From: Diadophis punctatus similis
Taxonomy: Eukaryota; Chordata; Lepidosauria; Squamata; Dipsadidae
Length of the DNA: 64,000 nucleotides
NCBI GenBank assembly: GCA_023053685.1
Contig: JALIGW010000063.1
Location: 1,146,614 to 1,210,613, forward strand
Direction of reading: 5' to 3'
Of this stretch, positions 37,763 to 50,300 are shown in pieces. The translations under genes and the position numbers were made by a program. Within the stretch, counting starts at the first letter, position 1; each line of letters starts with the position of its first letter. The notes under the pieces are model-generated. The model did no database searches, was not told where the DNA came from, and saw only the letters and a list, made by a program, of their open reading frames with translations.

Positions 37763-38673
37763 ATACAGAAAAATGCACCAAGTGTCCAGATGATAAATAT
37801 CCAAATGAGGACCGAGTTCAATGTATTCCCAAAGTAATAACTTACCTGTCTTATGAAGAACCTCTGGGCATCATCCTGGTCTCTTTTGCACTACTTTTGT
37901 TCCTAGCCGCACTGTTTATTTTAATCATATTCATTAAATACCGAGAGACACCCATTGTCAAAGCCAACAACCGGGACCTCTCCTACATCCTTCTGGCCTC
38001 CCTCCTGCTTTGCTTTTTGTCTCCTTTTCTCTTCATTGGTCAACCAAGGAAAATCACCTGCCTTTTCCAACAAACAGTTTTCAGTAACACCTTCTCAGTT
38101 GCCGTTTCTTCTCTCCTGGCCAAAACGATTATGGTGGTGTTGGCTTTCCTTGCCACAAAACCAGGAAATCGAGTGAAAAGATGGTTGGGGAGGACCTTGG
38201 CTAACTCCATCATCTTTGCTTGTTCTACTGTGCAAATTATCATCTCTTCCATCTGGATGGGAATTTCTCCCCCATTCCCTGACTCTGATCTCCACTCGCA
38301 GCCTGGAGATATCATTCTGCAATGCAACGAAGGAGTTGCTATCATGTTCTACATCACCCTCAGCTACATGGGCTTCCTGGCTGCCATTTGCTTCGTGGTG
38401 GCGTTCCTGGCCAAGAATCTCCCTGGGGCCTTCAATGAAGCCAAGCTGATCACCTTCAGCATGCTGGTCTTCTGCAGTGTCTGGGTGACTTTTGTGCCCA
38501 CCTATCTGAGCACTAAAGGGAAATTTATGGTGGCTGTGCAGGTCTTCTCCATCTTGTCTTCCAGTACTGGTTTGCTGGGTTGTATCTTCATCCCCAAGTG
38601 CTTCATTATCCTTCTGAGGCCAGGTCTGAATACAAAGGAGCAACTTGCAACCAGAAGAAATGTTGAAATGTGA
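37763..38673 (+). CDS. V2R copy B exon 6 (seven-transmembrane domain)
   Basis: The 911-nt terminal exon is open to TGA at 38671-38673. It carries all seven hydrophobic segments and the conserved [23 protein letters not shown] and VPTYLSTKG motifs. It differs from copy C at eight residues. Because exon 1 is broken, this domain is probably no longer made as a secreted-pathway receptor. Confidence 0.9.
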
Positions 38674-38718
38674 GACACAGGAATGTCAACATATTCCAAC
38701 AAGTCATACCTAGAAAAT

Positions 38719-39228
38719 GCTCCATGTATGTTCTATGTTTTCTATTTTCAAAGATATTTGATAATTTATTTGTATATACATATGTTTACATGTTTTTATG
38801 TTTGTTTGTTAACATAATTAATAAAGACTATTCTTTAAAAATGGGGCTCCCTACGACCAGTTAGGTCCCACAGAGAGGGCCTCCTCCGGGTCCCGTCTGC
38901 CAAACAATGTCGGCTGGCGGGCCCACAGGGGAGGGCTTTTTCTGTGGGAGCCCCATCTCTCTGGAACCAACTTCCGCCAGAGATCCGGACTATCCCCACC
39001 CTACTGGCCTTCCGCAAGGCAGTAAAAACATGGCTCTTCCAGCAGGTGGGGTGAAGCGACGACTCCCCCATGTATGAATGGGTTTTTTTAAAAAAATTAT
39101 AATATGATGCTTTTAGATGCTATTTTAATATGTTAGTTCTAATCTCTGCTGTAAGCCGCCCTGAGTCCTACGGGATTGGGTGGCCTATAAGAACACTTAA
39201 TAAATAAATCATAAATAAATAAAAAAAA
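38719..39228 (+). mobile_element. L2 3' end inserted after copy B exon 6
   Basis: The C-terminal L2 coding remnant (38840-39060) and tail CCGCCCTGAGTCC, then (AATAAATA)n. Copies A and C lack it at the matching place. Confidence 0.75.
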
Positions 39229-39308
39229 TGGTCCAAGCTGTTCTCCAGGGATGACTTCAAATCATTAAAGGTGACTGGAAGAAAAGATTGTGAGGAAAGG
39301 AAGTTCTT

Positions 39309-39483
39309 TAATTTAATTTAATTAAAAGTTTTTATAAGCCATCCAATCCCATAGGACTCAGGGCAGCGTACAGCAAGGATTAGAACAATTCAATACACTT
39401 AGAAACAATTTAAAAACATTACAAAAGTTAAAAACAAAACCATTCATCCATGGGGAAAATCGATCTTCTTTACCCCACCTGCC
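39309..39483 (-). mobile_element. Second L2 3' end after copy B exon 6
   Basis: It has the tail CCATCCAATCCCATAGGACT in minus orientation and is flanked by GGAAGTTCTT on both sides (39299-39308, 39484-39493), a likely target duplication. Confidence 0.7.
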
Positions 39484-40518
39484 GGAAGTTCTTGTTCTTA
39501 GAGTAGTGGGCTTTTAACAAGCTGGAAATACTGTATAGAAGGATTGCATGTGGCAACCATCATACCCATGTTTCTCAAAATATTTTACCAAAACTGCTAT
39601 GGCAAATGCAACTGATGTTTCTTTTTAATTAAACACTAACTGTTTCTTGAAGTTAGTAACAGTATATGGATGGGAAAGTAACTTGTTGCTTACTAATTAT
39701 GAATATTTCTTATACCACATATTAAATATGCATATGTACTGTTATCATTTCATCTTCCTTTCCAATAATGTAGAAATATGAGTGCATCCTTTCTTCTGTT
39801 GTCTCCCTCCCACTATTTTCTGGAGGAAAATTCCTTAAGTGTACACTGAATAAATAATCTGCAGTGAGTCTGGATTATTGGGTTTTTTGGGTTCTGTATT
39901 TTTTTCCTACAAAAACTGGTTCCAGCAGTGAGATTCACAATCTAAATCCTGGTGGACGCCGTATGACCATAGACATTCAGATTTGAGACCTGGTCTTGCT
40001 TACAAATGACAAGGATGGAATGTCAGTTTTCTCTAAATGTTCCATGTGCCTGAGATCATTGGAGGCCAAGGAAGAAGCATAGTAAATATGGCATGTGCCT
40101 GTGTCTTTCTTTAATCTCACAATTGTCAAGGTTCTGACTGACAAGCCCAACCAAAGCAAGCTCGCATGAGACCTTCAGAAGTCTGAATGCAAAACTTTAT
40201 TGAGTAAATTGTATCAGCACTGATGAAACCAGTTCTACCTAATTCCTGTGCAAACCCACATAGTTACAAATTGGTTTACCCCCCACCCCCAATTAGGGCA
40301 GGTCCCATTGTCCAATTGAGTGTCATTATTTTATTATGAGAAAGAGTCTCTGGTCTTGGCAAACACCTGCCGATGTGTTCTTGACTCTCGCAGTTCTTGT
40401 TCTTGAAATCTGGAGCCTACATTCTATTTCACCCTTCCCTCCCCAGTAGTTCTTGGGCAAGTTGAGAAGTGATAATGGTTGCAACAGAATAAGTTCACTT
40501 GATAACAAGCCCTTCTTC

Positions 40519-40574
<56 letters not shown>

Positions 40575-40580
40575 TGTGTG
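40519..40580. repeat. (TG)n microsatellite
   Basis: About 30 TG units at the same flank position as 9471 and 58226. Confidence 0.95.
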
Positions 40581-41318
40581 CATAACCAGTATATTTTATG
40601 CACAACAAATATGCAATTTTTAAATCAGTATGTTAGTTATAGTTGTACCTTTTGTTAATTTGCAGCATATTTTCTTGGAAGAGACTGATCTTTCTATAGA
40701 GGTTAAGAAAAGGGATGTAGGAGAATAAATAAGTGTACAATAGGGGATCCATATAGAAAACAATGTCTTAGTGTTCGCTGTTTGCCTGAGGGCACAGATA
40801 AGCCCCTCTCCAAAAAATGGCCTCAATGACTCTCAGATAACTAATGACTGACCTTCACTGCTAACAACCAGATGACTGCGAGGAATATGAATCCTTCCAC
40901 CCCCTCCCCCATTCAGTCAGTCAGAACTGAAGAAGCTTCTTGGATGAGAAGCGAAATCTCTTCAAAGAAAAAACAAAGAAAATATTTTTGCCTTTTGGGA
41001 AAAAAAATCTTTGGGACCGCAGTCTTCCTTGATTTCCAAAACCTCATGGTCAACACCTGACACAGGCTCATAGAAGGTTGGATGCAGCTAAAACCGACAT
41101 GTAATAATAATACTCTTTATTGTCATTGTACATCATATATACAATGTCATTGGTTTAGCCTCTACATGTCATGCAATCTATGGGCAGCATAAATGGGGAG
41201 TCTCACTCACAGACATATGTATGTGTGTGTTCACATACATACATACATACATACATACATACATACATACATACATACATACATACATAGGGCACAGGAC
41301 AGAAATATTGTAGGGTAT

Positions 41319-41945
41319 TTATTTATTTATTTATTTATTTGGGAATTCTTCTATGCTGCTCTACTCCCTAAGGACTCAGGGCGGCCTACTGCATTTTAAA
41401 GAACACCAAACAAAAAAATCATTGAAAACAATTTTTAAAAGTTTAAATAAAGACACACAACACCATGCATACATGGGGGAGACCTCAGATGTAAAATTAT
41501 CTCAGAACCCTGCCTGCAGGAAGAGCCATGTCTTAATGGCTTTTCAGAAGGCCAGCAAGGTGGGGATGATTTGGATCTCTGGGAGAAGTTGGTTCCAGAG
41601 AACACGGGTCCCTACAGAGAACGCCCTCCCCCTAGGCCCCGCCAGTCGGCATTGTTTGACTGACGGGACCTGGAGGAGACCCACTCTGTGGGACCTGACC
41701 GGTCGAAGGGAAGTATGAGGTAGAATGCAGTCCCGGAGGTAACTTGGTCCTAAGCCATGTAGGGCTTTAAAGATGATGATCAATACCTTGAATTGTACCC
41801 AGAGACCAATGGGCAGCCAATGCAAATGGTGGAGTATGGGTGTTACATGGGTGTATCTTGAAACACCCACCACAGCACACGCAGCCGCATTTTGCACCAA
41901 TTGTAGTCTTCGAATACTCTTCAAGGGAAGCCCCATGTAGCGCGC
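41319..41945 (-). mobile_element. L2 3' region in the B-C spacer
   Basis: The minus strand encodes the L2 C-terminal domain (LHWLPIGLWVQFKVLI, SLRPVRSHRVGLL) and ends in a TTTA tail. The same insertion with the same boundaries follows copy C (59012-59650) but not copy A. Confidence 0.8.
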
Positions 41946-42293
41946 CTGTATGTGTTCACATACCTACCTACATACATACATGCATAGGGCACAGGACAGA
42001 ACTATTGTAGGGTACTTCTGGTTCAAGCAACTGTTGGCCCCAGACTTCCTTTACTAGCTGTGTTGAAAAAGGCAGTGTCCAAGGAAGAACCCTCCAGACA
42101 AATGATCTGGTGCTGGCTGGCTGAAGTTGACTGGGTCTTCTCCATCAGCCAGGGTGGGCTCAGAATCCCATCTGGGGTGCCATTATTAGAAGAAAAACAT
42201 TGGTTTGATTCAGGGCCATATTTTCCAAAGAGAAATTTCATACACAGAGCACAGGATAGATTTCTTGAAACAGAAGTGAATTTTATTCTACAG

Positions 42294-42872
42294 CAGGGGT
42301 CCTTAAACTACGGCTCATGGGCCGGATATGGACCGCTGACACAATGTATCTGTCCCGCGCAGTGGTGGGATTAAGCCCCGCCCCTCACCTCCCAGTCACT
42401 CCTTGTGTGACTGGCATTGCCCCTCCTCCAGCCATTGACTTTATATATATCTTGCAGAATCTAGCCGCACTTCTGCTTACTTCTGCTCACTGCTGCTCAC
42501 AAAGGTGAAGGGCATGGGATGGCAGGTGGGTGTGGGAAGGTGAGCTGGCAGATGGGTGAAACAGCAGTGGATGGACTGACATGTGTGGTGAGGGAGGGGA
42601 GGCACGCTTTTCTGTCCATTGCAGCTCGGAATCTCAAATGCGGCCGAGAATGAACATTGTGTTGTAGCCAGCTCCGGACACAAGATCAGCCCTCTGTGAA
42701 CTCCTCATCTCTCAATGGGCCCGGCCGCTCACCAATCGCTGAGTCAGCTGAACTCCCAGTGATGGGATGGGGTCCTTCAGGCACTTAGTTTGGCCACCTG
42801 TTTTATAGCTCCAGCCAGTGGCTACAACACAAAAGTTCATTCTCAGCCGTGTTTGAGATTCCTAGCTGCAGT
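42294..42872. mobile_element. hAT-like and TIR elements in the B-C spacer
   Basis: 42294-42600 corresponds to 14379 onwards, shortened by an internal deletion. 42623-42872 corresponds to the TIR element at 15207. Confidence 0.45.
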
Positions 42873-43125
42873 TTACTCGTGAGCACCTGAGCACGTGCGT
42901 TGGGACTATCAAATGGGGCTGTTAGAAGAAATATTCTTCTAGGTTCAGTTCCAAGTGGGGAGAAAGACACTGGAAACATGGTGGCTGATTGGAAATATGA
43001 TTTTTAATGGTAGACAGGACCACATGGTTTGAGATCCTGGGCAAAAAGCATATGGGAGAGGGAGAGACGGGGGGGAGGGAGGGAGGGAGAGAGAGGGGGG
43101 GAGTGTCAGGCAGTGATCTTAACAG

Positions 43126-43280
<155 letters not shown>

Positions 43281-43409
43281 ATCCTCTGTTTGGCTTTGAA
43301 TTTGAGCTTGTATTCTGATTGGTTGTCAGACTCCTATGGGGCCATGTGGGGTAACTCTGCAGGTTGTGTTTTGAGTCCTAAGCTTGGTTGAGCCTTGCTG
43401 GATGTAATG

Positions 43410-43496
43410 ATGTAATGAAAGGGCTTTGGACAATCCTGATGTAATGAAAGGGCTTTGGACAATCCTGATGTAATGAAAGGGCTTTGGACAATGGCT
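43410..43496. repeat. 29-bp minisatellite, three units, only before copy C
   Basis: GTAATGAAAGGGCTTTGGAC starts at 43412, 43441 and 43470. The other spacers have one unit. Confidence 0.85.
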
Positions 43497-43985
43497 CTGC
43501 TTGAAAGAGGTAGATATTTGTTATGTAGAATAGACTGGCCCAGGCCTTAATGGCCCATTGACAAAGATAGGGTGGTGGTCAGTTTCTGCCTCCCTTTTAT
43601 GGGAAATATTCTGCCCTTTTGATATTTCCTAAAATATCTCATTTTCCTATGAGAGGGGTGGTGCTAACTTCCTACAGGGCCCATCCCATCAAGTACATCC
43701 ATGGAAGCAGAGAATGGGCCACTAAAGCAATTTCTATAAATACTAAAAAAAATCTATCCCTTCTGTAAATTTCTTCCTATTTACCGAAGAATACATTGAA
43801 TAGACTGTCCCTTTCCTGCCTCTTTGTCAGCTCTCATCTAAAAAAAATTATACTTCTAGAATGGATGGAAATGAAATGTCACTTCTGGCACAAAAGGAAT
43901 TTTAAAATCAGTTCAAAATTAGGATTAATATCTGGAGATCTCAAAGAAAAGAAAATCACAAAGAAGATAATATCTGGTAATCCGG

Positions 43986-44638
43986 TAATATCACACTACT
44001 AAGTAATCCGGTAATATCACACTACTAACCAGAGCATACAAAACATTCGCCAGACCAATCCTTGAATACAACTCATCTGTCTGGAACCCACACCACATAT
44101 CAGACATAAATACATTAGAAAGTGTCCAGAGATACTTTACAAGAAGAGCCCTCCACTCCTCTACTTGCAACAGAATACCTTACACAACCAGACTTGAAAT
44201 CCTGGGCTTAGAAAGCTTAGAACTACGTCGCCTTCAGCACAACCTAAGCATAGCTCATAAAATTATCTGTTACAACATCCTTCCTGTCAACGACTACTTC
44301 AGCTTCAACCACAACAATACACGAGCACACAACAGATACAAACTCAAAGTGAATCGCTCCAAACTTGACTGTAGAAAATATGACTTTAGCAACAGAGTGG
44401 TAAATGCATGGAACTCGCTACCTAACATTGTGGTTTCATCACCAAACCGCCAAAACTTTACCCTTAGACTGTCCACTGTTGACCTCACCCGATTCCTAAG
44501 AGGTCAGTAAGGGGCGTGCATAAGTGCACCAGCGTGACTATCGTCCCATTCTTAATGTTCCCTCTTATCAGTACCCATCTTACGTATATAAACAATGTTA
44601 TATCTATGTATATTACCAACATGTACTTGACAAAAATA
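43986..44638 (+). mobile_element. LINE 3' fragment (same family as the intron 1 LINE)
   Basis: The RT C-terminus is readable ([32 protein letters not shown]), followed by a 3' UTR with GGGGCGTGCATAAGTGCA. It is absent before copies B and D. Confidence 0.7.
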
Positions 44639-44639
44639 T

Positions 44640-46459
44640 TTATTTAATCATTTAAATAGATTTGTATGCCGCCCAACTCCCGGGGGACTCTGGGCGGCTC
44701 ACAACATGTCAAATCCATTTATCCGTATAAAAAGAGAGAAAACAATTAAAGACTACAAAAATTAAAAGAAACATCTAGCATTCATAACTAGGGGGGAAAC
44801 CCATATCTGGTCTGGTTGGTCTCACTTTCACCCCGCCTGCCGGAAGAGCCAAGTTTTTATTGCTTTACGGAAGGCCAGCAGGGTGGGGATAGTCCTGATC
44901 TCTGGAGGAGCTGGTTCCAAAGGGAGAAAGCTCCCACAGAGAAGGCTCTCCCCCTCGGCCCTGCCAACTGGCATTGCTTGGTCGATGGGACCTGGAGGAG
45001 ACCAACTCTGTGGGCCCTAACTTGTCGTAGGGAGGTATGCGGCAGGATGCGGTCCCGAAGGTAACCTGGCCCTGAGCCATGTATGGCTTTAAAGGTCAAA
45101 ACCAACACCTTAAATTGGATCCAGAACTAATGGGCAGCCAATGCAGCTGGCGGAGGATAGGTGTTACGTGGGTGTATCTAGGTACACCCACCACAGCTCG
45201 TGCAGCTGCATTTTGCACCAATTACAGTCTCCGGACACTCTTCAAGGGTAGCCCCATGTAGAGCATGTTGCAGTAATCCAGCCGGGAGGTGATAAGGGCG
45301 TGAGTGACTTTGAGAAGTGCCTCCTTCTCCAAGTAGGGTTGCAATTGGTGCACCAGGCGCACCTGTGCAAAGGTCCCCCTAGCCACAGCTGAAAGATGTT
45401 GCTCCAATTTTAGCTGTGGGTCTAGGAGGACACCCAAATTGCGGACCTGTTCTGAGGGAGCTAATTTCTCCCCCCCAAGAACCAAGGAGGGACAATTGAC
45501 CAAATCCTTGGGAGGCAATATCCACAGCCACTCAGTCTTTTCCGGGTTGAGTTTTAGCCGGTTCATCCCCATCCAGACCCTAACATCGTCCAGGCAGCGG
45601 CCCATTATATCCACAGCTTCCCTGAATTGAGACGGGGTTGAGATGTACAACTGGGTATCATCAGCATACTGCTGGTACCTCACCCCATGTTGTCGAATGA
45701 TCTCACCCAGTGGTTTCATGTAGATGTTAAATGGGATGGGCGAAAGGACCGAGTACCTAGGGTACTTGACCTCTGCCCCCCTGCCAACACCGACTGCGTC
45801 CTGTCAGAGAAGAAGGAGGAGAACCACTGCAAAACAGTGCCACCCACCCCCACCTCGCTGAGATGATGCAGAAGGATACCATGGTCAATGGTATCGAAAG
45901 CCGCTGAGAGCTCAAGTAGCACCAGGATGGAGGAATAACCACCATCCCGGGCTCGCCAGAGATCATCCATCAGGGTGACCAAAGCCGTTTCCATACTGTA
46001 GCCGTGCCTGAAACCCGATTGAAAGGGATCCAGAAAATCAGTGTCATCCAACAGTCATAGAAGCTGGAGAGCCACCACTTTCTCTACAACCTTCCCCGCA
46101 AAGGGAAGGTTGCAGACTGGACGGAAGTTCTTTAAATCCACCGGGTCCAGGGAAGGCTTCTTGAGGAGGGGCCTTACCACTGCAACTTTTGAGGGCTGCG
46201 GGACGGACCCCTCTCTCAAAGAAGCATTGACCAATACCTGGAGCCAGCCGCATGAAACCTCCCTGGTGGCCGAAACCAGCCAGGAGGGACACGGGTCCAA
46301 TAAACAAGTGGCAGAGCTTATCACTCCTATGGCCTTGTCTACATCCTCAGGAGTCACCAGTTCAAACCTATCCCATATAACAGGACTAAGGCCTACCCCT
46401 GTCACCTCAGTCTGCACTGCCCAATTGGAAATAAATGAATAAATATAAATAAATAAATA
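44640..46459 (-). mobile_element. L2-type LINE with most of the reverse transcriptase
   Basis: The minus strand gives [25 protein letters not shown] and the C-terminal [12 protein letters not shown]. Frames are broken by indels. It is inserted next to the preceding LINE fragment, only in this spacer. Confidence 0.85.
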
Positions 46460-47138
46460 AAAAGACCTGCTCTTAACATTAGGCAAGGTTCAAGGATTCG
46501 GATGGTGTCAGAGAGTACTAGAGTTAAGTGTTAAGAACCTAGACTGCCACCAAACTGCATAGCTCTGAGTGACCTTCTCTACCATTCTCTGGAGACCATA
46601 TGAAACAATGGTGGACAGCAGAAGTCAATTCTCTGGGTATTGGAGCATCTTCCTCCAGCATCACTTTCTGGACATGTCCTGACAGGAAGGATGAGAACCA
46701 TTAGAGAAGGGTGTCTCCAGGGGTGTATATGCAACATTTCACAAGAATCCTTTTCTCCAGCTGCCCCTCTGTGCATGGAGCCCTGGAAGACGACAAATTA
46801 TCTCTCACAGTAATTATCACAACCACAGACTTTGAGACGTCTACTGCTACTTTTCTGTGTCTTCCTTTCATATAACATCAGACTGAAGCAACGTGGAATG
46901 GATTTTGCATCAGAAAAAGATATAAGCCTTTACTCATGCTGAATGGTTTGCACAGGATTTAGGACACAGGAAGGGGCTGTGCTGCTGAATGTACCTTTCC
47001 CTCTTTTCTGGATGAAGCTCAATTTGTTTCTGTTTTTGAATAAGGAAAGCCCCTGGATATTCCATTTTCTGAGAGTGCCTTAAAATCATCTAACTCTTCT
47101 TAAGGAACAGGCAGGGGATTGATTGAACCCCATCAATT

Positions 47139-47356
47139 ATGGACCTACTGCTTCTGCTTTTGATGCTACTGGTGTCACAGCGAGTCTCTGGGAAGCTTAG
47201 AATGAAGTGCCCACTGAATATGGTGCACCTGGATAGAGAAAGACTATGGAGCTACTACAGGCCAGGAGACCATCTCATCGGTATAGTCACCAGTGCAGCA
47301 ACACTATCAGAGAAAATATTGTTTTTCAACCGGCTTCCTCATAGCCAATCTCACTT
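47139..47356 (+). CDS. V2R copy C exon 1 (signal peptide, ectodomain start)
   Basis: It is 218 nt. The ATG is chosen because it opens a classic leucine-rich signal peptide, the only in-frame ATG start conserved in B, C and D. The mature start is [18 protein letters not shown]. The donor GTAAGT at 47357 splits a codon after two bases, completed by exon 2. Confidence 0.9.
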
Positions 47357-50300
47357 GTAAGTTATTCAGTGTGATGAAATTGTATTCCTTCCATCTGCAG
47401 TTCTAGGACTCTCATTCTTTTCTCCTTATTCTGTTTATTCCTATATTTCAGGAACTGATTAATTTTGTTGATTGATCAGATTTCTGTGGGTTTCCTCTTT
47501 TGTTTCATTTAGTGGAAGAGACACAAATACAGAGAATGAGCAGAAAAAACACCTGAAAGAAGTCCACATTATTTTCCTCTCAGAGTCCAATCTAGAATTT
47601 ATGACTTGAATAATGCCTTTTATTTAAAGTAGTGATTGTTGTAGTTAACCCTGACTAGCTCATTTCCATATTGTTAAAACTGCTCATTGATATTCAATGT
47701 CTGATCCTTATAGGAATAGAGGATGACTTGATTTTAGAACAGCTTTTCAGAGTCACTTATGAAATCTCCTCTTCCTTTTATGATAGCTGTAGTTTAAAAT
47801 AGGAATTATTTTGCAGGCAAAATAAACAAAACTAGCCACGGTTATCCCTGTCTTCAAAACGGGAGACCTCAACCTAGTTGAAAATTACAGACCAATCTCC
47901 TTATGTTGTGCCACCTGCAGAGTCATGGAATCAATCATAAATCAATCCATTTCCTTCCATCTAGAGACAAACAACCTACTCCCTCAAAAACAATTTGGTT
48001 TCAGAAAAAAGTTATCCTGCAATCTACAACTTCTACTTTGTAAAAACATATGTACTACAAAACTCGACCAGGGCAAAGCAATAGACGCAATCTACATAGA
48101 CTTTTGTAAAGCCTTTGACTCTGTAGTACACGACAAACTACTCCTAAAACAAAAATCTTATGGCATCTCTAGCCCCCTACACAAATGGATAACTGCATTC
48201 CTCTCAAACAGGCAACAAGTGGTCAAAATAGGAACAGATCAATCAAACCCTGTATCTGTCAACAGCAGTGTTCCCCAAGGAAGCATTTTTGGACCTACTG
48301 TCTTCATTCTTTACATAACTGACATTTGTGATAATATAAAATGCAGATGATGTAAAACTATTTAACACCACCGACAATACTACAACCCTTCAAAAGGACC
48401 TTGACTATGTATCTGAATGGTCAAACAAGTGGCAACTACCAGTCTCAATCAACAAATGCTCAGTTTTACACATTGGCAAAAATAATCAAAACACTAAATA
48501 CAAACTTGATTATCATGACCTTGATGATGATCCACACTCAGTAAAGGACCTCGGAGTACGCATCTCTAACAATCTAAGTGCCAGAGCCCACTGCAACAAC
48601 ATAGCTAAGAAGGCATTAAGAGTGGTTAACCTAACCTTGCGTAGCTACTTCTCTGGTAACATTGTACTCTTAACCAGAGCATACAAAACATTTGCTAGAC
48701 CGATTCTTGAACACAGCTCATCTGTCTGGAACCGACACTACATATCAGACATTAACACAATTGAGAATGTCCAGAGATACTTCACAAGAAGAGTATTACA
48801 TTCCTCTGTTCACAACAGAATACTTATGAAACCAGACTTGGAATTTTGGGACTTGAAAATTTAGAACTACGCCGCCTTCATTCTGACCTAAGTGTAGCTC
48901 ACAAAATTATCTTCCACAACATCCTACCTGTTAACGACTATTTCAGCTTCAACTGCAATAATACATGACCTCACAACAGATACAAACTTAATGTAAACCG
49001 CTCCAAACTTGATGGCAAAAAATTTGACTTCAACAACAGAGCGGTCATAGCCTGGAACACTTTACCTGACTCAGTAGTTTCTTCCCCAAACCCCAAAAAC
49101 TTCAACCTCAGATTATCTTCCATCGACCTCACCCCATTCCTAAGAGGTTGGTAAGGGGCGTGCATAAGCGCACAATCGTGCCTACCGTTCCTGTCCTAAT
49201 GTACCCATATATTCATACCTCTTTTACTCTTATTCATGCTTGTACTATTACATATATATTAAATAATGTTTACTGTTTAAACTTTGCTTATAATCATATA
49301 TGCTTGACAAATAAAACAAATGCAAATACAAATACTATGCTGATGAAAAGTACTGCTGCTATAAATAATAGACTATTTGTAATTCTTATCTTCTTCCCAT
49401 TTTCTCAACATTTACAAATAGTAAATGTTGATGGATGACTATCCTTTGCCTCTGGTTTTTTTTTTATCAGTATTGGCTTTGGACTCAATAGTCTTGTGTT
49501 GATAAAGAGAATGAAACGGGGGGGGGGGGAAAGGTATTACTGCTTTTGATGAAGCTTTTATTAACCAAAGCATTTTTACACTAGTATACCTTATCATCGG
49601 AAAGGAATAGAACACTTTATTTTCACCATTCAAGTGATCAACAAGAATATCCAGCACCTGTGCAATCTCACACTTGGCTACAATATCCATGACAACTATT
49701 TGAAAACTCTCGGCACTTCAGAAGTCTTGCTGGACATGCTCTCTACTGGAGAAGCCAATGTTCCCAACTATGGCTGTGGAAGGAAGGACAACATTTTGAC
49801 TCTTCTTGATGCAGCTGACAGAGAGATTTCCATCCAGATGTCAACATTAGTAGGCCCCTACAAAGTCCCACAGGTTTGTGTGTGTGTTTCTCTATATAGT
49901 AAAGTGAGTCGTGGTGGTGGGTACAGGATTGAGCCAACCATAACTTCTCTTTGGAATTCTAGAGCTGTTTTTCACTATGTCCATTTTGGGATGGTAGGCA
50001 CAGTGGTGCGCTTATCCACGCCCCTTACAGACCTCTTAGAAACGTGGAGAGGTCGACTGTAGACAGTCTAAGGTTAAAGTTTTGGGGGTTTGGGGAAGAA
50101 ACCATAGAGAAAGGTAGTGCATTCCAGGCATTGACCACTCTGTTCCTGAAGTCATATTTTCTGCAGTCGAGTTTGGAGCGGTTTACATTGAGTTTGAATT
50201 TGTAATGTGCTCATGTATTGCTACAGTTGAAGCTGAAGTAGTCATTAACAGGAAGGACATTTTGGTATATGATTTTATGAACTACATTTTGATCAGATTA

